Below, piece by piece: positions 57,131-64,000 of a stretch of 64,000 nucleotides of DNA; position 1 is the first letter of the stretch, and each line of letters opens with the position of its first letter. The DNA comes from Pyrrhoderma lamaoense (taxonomy: Eukaryota; Basidiomycota; Agaricomycetes; Hymenochaetales; Hymenochaetaceae). A program made the translations under genes and the position numbers. Under the pieces are notes generated by a model. It was given only the letters and a program-made list of their open reading frames with translations. It was not told where the DNA came from and ran no database searches. The stretch covers positions 1,178,001-1,242,000 of the forward strand of contig NBAZ01000006.1 of the NCBI GenBank assembly GCA_002794735.1. Direction: 5' to 3'.

Positions 57131-59149
57131 ATGGCCTCCTCTGAGAAGGTAGACTCCTACTCAACCTCATCTAAAGCTGAGGAAGAGAGGTTCGATGTCA
57201 AGGACCAAGTTTCTAGTACCACCACTCCCTTGGAGGGAGGGCACCTATCTGAGTTGACGGTTGTGGCTGAAGGCGAAGATAGGACAACTATTTTTGTCTG
57301 GATCCTCGTCCTTTGTTGCGGTTTTTCAGGATTGCTTTTTGGTATGCTCATTCATGGTTGATCGTTGGGCTCAGGGTTCTAATCATATCATCGTATGATA
57401 CTTAGGCTACGACACTGGTGTGATTTCTGGTGCATTGGTCTCTATCAATACTGATCTTGACAATAAGACCTTATCTACAATGGAAAAGGTGCATTTTCTT
57501 CACCCGTCTCTCTGTCGTGTATCTTCATAGTTCTTACCTTCACGCTTCAGGAACTAATCACATCCGCAACGACTCTTGGTGCTTTAATTGGAGGTCTTGT
57601 TTCCGGAGCGTTATCTGACTACACGGGTCGAAAATATATTCTTGGTCTGGGCGATATAATTTTCATCGGTGGTGCAATTGGTCAAGCAGTTTGTCACACA
57701 GTTTCCGCCATGGTAAGTTCCGAATGTAAACATTTTCTCTTTAAACCAATCACTCACAGTCTTCTTAAAGATTGGAGGAAGGTTCCTTATCGGTCTTGGG
57801 GTCGGTTTAGCAAGTTGCATCGCTCCACTCTACATTCAGGAGTTGTCGCCGACCAGGCTTCGAGGTCGTATGGTGGTTATCAATGTTGTCATGATAACTC
57901 TCGGTCAAGTTGTTGCGTATGCAATCGGTGCTGGTTTTGAAACTATGCATAGTGGCTGGAGATGGATGGTTGGCCTCGGAGCAATCCCTGCAGGCTTACA
58001 AATCCTTTTCTTGATTTTCCTTCCGGAGTCTCGTAAGTTGTACAATAACTTTGAGCAACTATTTATAACTAATGATTTGAATAAGCACGCGTTCTGCTCG
58101 TTAGAGGCAAGCAGGAAGATGCTGAAAGCGTTATGCGCAAGATTTACGCTTATGCAACCAACGATCAGATCAAATTGAAAGTCAAGGTTATGCAAGTGGC
58201 AGTACAAGAAAGCATAAATATCACTAAATCGACGACATTAATACAACGCATCAACTCGCTTTTACTCGTTCCAAGGAACCGTCGTGCTTTGAGTACGTAT
58301 TTTATAGTTAACAATCAAAACTTCTATTAAACGTCTTCAGTCGTTGCTTGTGGCTTACAGGCTTTCCAACAACTATGTGGTTTTAATACACTCATGTATT
58401 ATTCGGCAACGCTTTTCAAGGCAATCGGATTTAATCAACCGACCGCCGTTGGTCTTATTGTCGCTGGGACTAACTTTTTGTTTACGCTCATTGCATTGAA
58501 ATACATTGATATCATTGGTCGCCGAAAAATCATGATAATTTCAGCACCGGGTATGATTATTGGTCTAACGCTTGCTAGTGTTTCCTTCCACTGTGAGTAT
58601 CTGGCACTTATTTTCTTCATAAAAGATCACATCTCTGACGATTTACTCGAAAAAGATTTGACAATGAGTACTGGAAACGTTCTCGTCGACGGATCATCTT
58701 ATCCGAAGAGCTGGTCAGGTGTTGTTCTAGCATCAATGATCATTTTCGTTGCTTCGTACGCTACTGGCTTAGGTAACGTTCCATGGCAACAAGGCGAATT
58801 ATTTTCACTGGATGTCCGAGGTATCGGTACCTCCTGTTCCACCGCAATAAACTGGGGTGCAAATTTACTCATTAACTCAACATATCTGTCACTCATGGAC
58901 CGAATTACACCTTCGGGAGCCTTTGGTTTCTATGCTGGATTATGTCTTCTTGGATGGTTATTCTGTGTGTTTTGTTATCCAGAAACTGCAGGGCTTAGTC
59001 TTGAAGAAGTTTGTGCAATCTTTGATCAAGGCTTTGGAGTACGTCGCAGTCAACGTATGCGGGCTGAGAAAAAAGCAATCATACAAGCTAAGACTGAAGA
59101 ACTTGCAAACGAAAAAACTCAGGATATCACTACTGTCGAAAATGTCTGA
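57131..59149 (+). CDS. Myo-inositol transporter-like sugar porter (MFS)
   Basis: Twelve-helix major facilitator of the sugar porter family, in the inositol-proton symporter group (ITR-like). The cytosolic N-terminus of about 55 residues is polar. Signature motifs: GYDTGVISGALV in helix 1, DYTGRKYILG after helix 2, GRFLIGLGVGLAS, ELSPTRLRGRMV, LPESPRVLLVRGK closing the first half, then QQLCGFNTLMYYSATLF, IDIIGRRKIM, PWQQGELFSLDVRGIGTS and PETAGLSLEEV at the end of helix 12. About seven exons; the intron after PES ends at TGAATAAG near 58085, which gives PRVLLVRGKQEDAE. All exons join in phase and no missing base is needed. Inositol as substrate is inferred from the QGE/D-rich pattern and overall match. 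Confidence 0.85.
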
Positions 59150-59534
59150 GTTGGTTATGACTATAGGATGGTCTTATAGATCAGTAGGATTACGAAGTGA
59201 TGTTAATACCTTGATGAGTTGATTACCATATACTTTTATCTGTTCGTTCCATGTTGTATTTTTAGATTTTTTACTTTGCTTTTTCATGTTTACGCTACGC
59301 TTGCAATGCCAACTACTCTACAATATAACATGTTAGTAGGAGTCATCTTGGTATTCAGCATGTGAAATACATCTGAAGTTTATCTGAATAAATGAATAAA
59401 ATGAAAAAATAATAAGTAAAAAATCTACTAATCCCAAGTCTAAAGTTACCCGGAAAGTTTATACACGTGATTATAAATCACCGGCCTTTCTGGCCTAGAC
59501 TTTCCCCGCATTTGAATTCCTACTCTCCACATTC
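59150..59534. other. Intergenic DNA between two rightward genes
   Basis: 385 bp AT-rich spacer that holds the 3' UTR of the transporter and the promoter of the hydratase; no gene. Confidence 0.5.
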
Positions 59535-61230
59535 ATGTCGTCGGAAATCGAAAAAGCTGTTGGTTTCGTGGAAGGACAGGATCCGGTACGCAGTGGATAC
59601 ATTGGAAACATACCTTCTTATTAATATTATCTAATTATTTGGTTTACAATGATTTCAGGTATCATGGAATAAAAGAGATTTGATTCTTTATGCTGTCGGT
59701 ATTGGTTTTGGAAAAGATGACTTGCGATACGTCTATGGTTTGTTTCTCTATTTTTCGACTGGCTACTTTAAAAGATCACTCAACTATTCTACAGAGCTAG
59801 GTGATATCTCATTTCATCCTTTAAAGATCCTTATTTTTCCTAAAGGAACATATAATTATGAAAACCGCAATGTAGACAAGGGCTTCGCTGCTTTCCCTAC
59901 GTATCCTGTTGCACTACCTCTAAAGGGAGACACTGAAGATGTCAACCTCTTCAAGGACCGTGTAGCCAGTCGCTCTACTCCAGGACTGCCAACTTTTGAT
60001 CCAAACCGTGTTGTTAGTCGATCTTTAATCACATGTCTTTTCTATTCCATTCCTCATTCGCAAACAAACAAACAAACAAACCGTGTCTAACCGGTACTTG
60101 TCGGCAGGTACACGGTTCCCAAGCAATCGAGGTGCTCAAGCCTTTACCGCTGGTAAGCGGACCTGGATGGAAGATAATTAAAAGGGTTGTTGGTGTACAT
60201 GAGAATAGTAAGTTTAAAGAAGGGAAGGGGGGAGTATTCTGGACTCGAAAAGTCGTTAACCGGAGACATTATTTTTCCCTTTTTCTTCACTTGAATACTC
60301 ATAGAGTCTGGAGTCATCGTGGATCATGAAAGCATACTTGTAGACCCTTCCGGAACGATCTACGCAAAATGTTTTGTACGTTCCCAAGTTTTCCAGTTCT
60401 TCCCTTGACTGCGGATCCCGATTGTAATAATACTAATTAAAATCATTAATTCTTGCTGATTTGCGTTAAAAGAGTGCGTCATTCAACGTAGGAGCTAAGA
60501 TTACCGGTCAGAAATTCTCCAAGTCCATCGCTAGTCCTCCCGCTGCGAAACCGATTCCTAAGGACCGTAAGCCGGATTGGATAGTTACTCAAAAGACGTC
60601 ACCCGATCAAGCCGTCATTTACCGTCTTACGGCGGACTATAATCCTCTTCACATTGGTGAGATATAACTGTTAACGATTTTTATTGGTCAAACAAGACAC
60701 TGACTAAAAGACTACTTGCTGTATGGATTCTCTTCCATTCTTCCTCCGGCGTCTCCCTTTTTCTTTTGATTCCGCTCCGGGCTTCCTCTATCCTGGCTGG
60801 ACTATCTCGGACCTGATCCTGGTTTTTATTTTTCCATGTTTACGTGTCATGCTCGTTGAATCCTTCGGAACACAACGTTTTCATTGGGGTTGTATAATGC
60901 TCAATACATTAATGAATAGACCCACGGATTGGAAAGGCAGCAAATTTTGGTGGGGTCATACTCCACGGATTGTGCACCTTCGGACATGCAGCTCGCGCAG
61001 TACTCTCTCTAGTAGGGAACAATGACGCAAATGCACTACGCTTTTTCGGTGCACGTTTTACTAGTCCTGTTCGGCCTGGTGACGAACTCGAGACATCAAT
61101 CTGGGAGGTAGGTCCGGGACCTGATGGTACGACCGAAGTCACGTTCCAAACCAAAGACTTGACGTCTGGAAAAATCTGTCTTGGTGGAGGTATAGCGTAC
61201 GTGAAAAAAGTTGAGAAGAGTAAACTTTAA
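59535..61230 (+). CDS. Peroxisomal 2-enoyl-CoA hydratase 2 (MaoC-like, (R)-specific)
   Basis: Hydrates trans-2-enoyl-CoA to (R)-3-hydroxyacyl-CoA in peroxisomal fatty acid breakdown. The double hot-dog fold is seen: N-terminal half with KRDLILYAVGIGFG, YVYELDKGFAAFPTYP, EVLKPLPLVSG and GVIVDHES; C-terminal half with the hydratase 2 motif YRLTADYNPLHIDP and FGGVILHGLCTFG, where Asp and His are the catalytic pair. The last residues are SKL, a canonical PTS1 peroxisome signal. About seven exons. The intron splitting HIDP (60658-60919) is about 262 bp, far longer than all others. No missing base. It is a stand-alone hydratase, without the dehydrogenase domains of the multifunctional enzyme. Confidence 0.85.
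60060..60083. repeat. (CAAA)n microsatellite in an intron
   Basis: About five copies of CAAA in a row, inside the third intron of the hydratase gene. Confidence 0.8.
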
Positions 61231-61490
61231 TCACTGGCCAACAAATTATGTTATTTTCTTTCTGGTTTTCCTACGATTGATGAAACATGTTACGACATGA
61301 GAAACTTTGGATTTTCTTTCTCTGATTGATGTCATCCCATCTAATGATTCGTATTATTATAAATCTACACAAGAAAGAAACTATCACAGTATTATAGTAC
61401 AAAGTTACACACATATCCTGCTAGTACAATACACAAAAAGTCCACAGAATCGAACTTGTATCGTGATCTATCATGCGAAGCGATCCGAGT
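61231..61490. other. Convergent 3' region
   Basis: 260 bp between two stop codons facing each other; no gene. Confidence 0.5.
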
Positions 61491-63453
61491 TTACAAAGAT
61501 TTCCTTCCCACCCTAAAACTCCCAGAAAACGGCAAGCCAGTCAATTCCATAACGTGCCCCTCACCATTGCCCTCTATTGGTAGCCCTTCTATAGCAACGG
61601 CTACAGCAGCAGTCCCCTTAACACCCGCAAGTGCGCCTTCCTTCCCACCAAAGACAACCTTACCGATGAAACTCCGCAACAGATGATCTCTCCCTGGAAG
61701 AACCTCGAGTGGAACATCTTCAACTTCAGCTGTTACTTCATAGGCCGCACCTGTGCCTGGTATTGGTACACTATGAGCAAGAAGCCAGTCGTCTGGTCGG
61801 ATTCTTGCAAAGGCTCGGGGTGGTAGTGGTGAAGGAAGGGGTTCTTTGGGAATGGATGCTTCCCCATCTGATATCCTAAAGCTATCATCAGATGCCGTAC
61901 GAGTAGGCTCGGGGATACTGGATGAAGTAGATGTTTCCTCGTCATCACCCGGTACTTCACCATCAAAAACGAGAACATCTGGCCATATTTTCTGGGCGTC
62001 CACGCCTACAAAGATCCCAGATGGTAAGACGACTTGGGCATAAACAGTTCCACTTGCAAGGAACGTTTCCCCGTGAATAGATATTCGCATATCTTGTATT
62101 CGTACATGCCTCAGAATTTTGGGTTTGGGATTTGGAGCAGGGAAGACAGCAGGAATCTTCAGACCTGGAAGGATTGGGGAGGCGATCTCTATTGGTGCGT
62201 CGATACCACCAAGATAGTCCGAAAGAAAGGTAGAAAGTAGGGGACCCGATGAACGTGGTAATGGAGGTACAGTCCCAAAGATGTTGAGAGAAATATTTGG
62301 GTGGGTTGTGATGAACGGTGCAATGTGGCCTGTGGTAACTACAATACCTGTTTGAGATTTATTCACATCCGGTAGAGACACAGAAAATGGTAACTCAGGA
62401 ACTTGCGCCTGGAATGACGCAGGGACTGGATCGATTAGAGACGCAGTTGCACGGACCGAGACAGTCCCTTCCGCAGTTGAAACATTGAATGCCTTGAGAG
62501 TTAATAGGTCTGAAAGACCAGGAAATGGCGAGCTTGTACCAGGATCTGGCAATCCAGGAAGACTGGGAACTAACGGGAGATCAGATTTTATGTTGAGAAC
62601 TTAAATTCGAAAAGAGCCTACCTCTGATACGTATTGGTATAGAAACTAGATCTTGCATGAAATTAAATTTGTTTCTCCAACTAGCCCCGGTTGAAGGTCC
62701 ACCACGTACAGTGGCATTGTGAGCATCGAGAACTAATGATACATAGCCCACCTTCCAACTCTCTTGAGCAAAGTATAATAAGTCAGTTGAATTCTTGGTA
62801 AAATTCACATGAACAGGAAGAGTTAAACTGGTTAACCAAGACATATCCTCGGGCGTATCCATAGACAATGGTAGTGTAATCGGTGAAGACGTTACATTTG
62901 AGAGGAACACACTATCTGAAAGCACAGTGATATCTGATGTAGTAATAGTGATCACTTCTAGCTGACGCACAAATCGGCGGGCAAACATCCTTTGAACGGT
63001 AGTTACGGCAGCTCCAATGCCGTCTCTGTTTTCAGAAGCCAAAACTATGTCTATGGCTTTCCCTGCATCTAGTCCCACTCGTATATCTACTTGAAGCCAT
63101 AAAGAACCTTCAGTGGCGTTGAGCACATTCACACTATCCGGTCCTTGTACGAGCACTGCATGATTCAACACTTCATCTCGTACGGCGTTGGTTATCTTTG
63201 AGTTATAAGAAAGAGATAGCGCGAACACTATAAGTGCGACCAGAAGACACAGTCCCAGGGATGAAACAAAAACTAAGGAGAGTAGGACAAGTAGTCTCCT
63301 TCCACGCTGAGAGACGGAAGGAGTCTGAACTTCCTGGATGAGTGAATGGGAAGAACCTAGTAAAGGTGTAGTCTCTGAAGAATCTTCTGGGTCAGCTCGT
63401 GCCTTTCCTTTCCTTCGTATACTGATTTGTGAGGCCTCCGTGTCAACATCCAT
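61491..63453 (-). CDS. Tag1-like vacuolar membrane glycoprotein (LEA2-type domains)
   Basis: Single-pass type II membrane protein. The cytosolic head (MDVDTEASQISIRRKGK, ETTPLLGSSHSL) resembles the acidic/PLL vacuole-sorting pattern. A hydrophobic helix at about residues 56-84 (LLVLLSLVFVSSLGLCLLVALIVF) is followed by a large lumenal part with N-glycosylation sites (NAT, NVT, NFT, NST) and repeated beta-rich segments (SLTLPVHVNFT, ISLNIFGTVPP). The family in fungi includes yeast Tag1, involved in ending autophagy; some basidiomycete entries carry the label pre-rRNA processing protein, which I think is wrong for this fold. Two exons, 63453-62622 and 62569-61491, join in phase; no missing base. 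Confidence 0.6.
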
Positions 63454-63865
63454 CGTCAACGATGCTGAAAAAGCTTACATGTAAAGGAGTTTAAGTAAGA
63501 GGAAAGTAGCACGCTGCACATGGCAACTCAAATTAGGCAAATGATGATTGGCGTTTCAATACTCTTTTTTGTACATCACAATCTGAAAAAATAGCAATAT
63601 TGATAATTATAATATTAATAATTTTGATTTCAAAGGTTCTTAACCATAACTATTATACATGTAGATGCAATGTAATCAGCATGTATTAATCTGATAATTG
63701 TGATTACAAGTGTTATACCCGATAAGCAGATCTGAGATAGTTATGTAGGGCTGAAGAAATCTACACGTGGCACTAAATATTTCATGATCATGTATCATAG
63801 CGAGTAACGCTAGGAAGAAGAGATAATGTGATAAAAAAAAGAAATTAAGGAAAAGAATAATTGTA
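63454..63865. other. Intergenic DNA
   Basis: AT-rich spacer with no supported gene. Confidence 0.5.
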
Positions 63866-64000
63866 TTATTCGAAGTGCTTCCAAGCGAATTTTTCCACCA
63901 TCTTTGTAGTTGGTCGTTTCTTTTTTATTCTGTAACGCATGTTAGCAAACACAGATGGATAAAACAGAAGAACATACAAGACGGGCACCCTGGGCTCAAG
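63866..64000 (-). CDS. 3' end of a further gene (partial)
   Basis: A last exon, 63929-63866, follows a good acceptor (GTTACAG) and reads IKKKRPTTKMVEKFAWKHFE then TAA. A donor-like GTATGT near 63980 and in-frame LSPGCPS at the very edge suggest one more exon, cut by the window end. The gene lies mainly to the right of the window. Product unknown. Confidence 0.4.
   Translation of the reverse strand, partial: LEPRVPVLYVLLFYPSVFANMRYRIKKKRPTTKMVEKFAWKHFE

Noticed and set aside
1..64000. tRNA genes
   Set aside because: I looked for T-arm words such as GGTTCGAATCC on both strands and saw none in a matching context; a covariance-model search would be decisive.

Overview
The window is nuclear DNA of a filamentous basidiomycete, most probably an Agaricomycete. 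Genes are packed on both strands and are cut by many 45-75 bp GT..AG introns. The recognisable genes include a GH74 xyloglucanase with a fungal CBM1, a Ste6-type pheromone exporter, an inositol transporter, Bro1, a Yip1-family protein, prefoldin 5, MIC12 and complex I 78 kDa. Intergenic DNA is AT-rich. I saw no rRNA, tRNA, CRISPR array or complete transposon.

Layout. 1-6.8 kb: two unrecognised fungal genes and a 1.4 kb pyrimidine-rich non-coding stretch. 6.9-22 kb: an accessory-looking block with four copies (A-D) of an F-box-like gene family, and between them a secreted copper-oxygenase-like (LPMO) gene, a GH74-CBM1 gene, the proteasome chaperone PAC1 and MIC12. 22-33 kb: a NUDIX hydrolase, a UstYa-like (DUF3328) protein, prefoldin 5, a proline-iminopeptidase-like hydrolase, a hypothetical gene, BRO1 and, divergent from it, a Yip1-family gene. 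33-43 kb: an FHA-domain protein, a charged coiled-coil protein, a class 3 lipase and the 78 kDa complex I subunit. 43-56 kb: STE6, a membrane protein, purine nucleoside phosphorylase, a catalytically dead lipase-fold protein and a two-helix membrane protein. 57-64 kb: inositol transporter, peroxisomal hydratase, a Tag1-like membrane protein and the 3' end of one more gene.

Functional themes. GH74-CBM1 and the LPMO-like protein are secreted and would act on plant cell wall or other polysaccharide, which fits a plant-associated or litter-degrading fungus. BRO1 and the Yip1 protein share a 181 bp divergent promoter and both act in membrane traffic. The rest is mostly housekeeping.

Reading caution. 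About half of the recognisable genes contain places where the reading frame is restored by assuming ONE missing base, nearly always in a run of identical bases and mostly C or G. I count about 25 such sites, including in complex I, PNP and BRO1, and found no clear case of an extra base. The simplest explanation is systematic single-base loss in the assembly, not mass pseudogenisation. Coordinates below span the whole inferred gene through such sites; I mark each site and do not call these loci pseudogenes on that ground alone.
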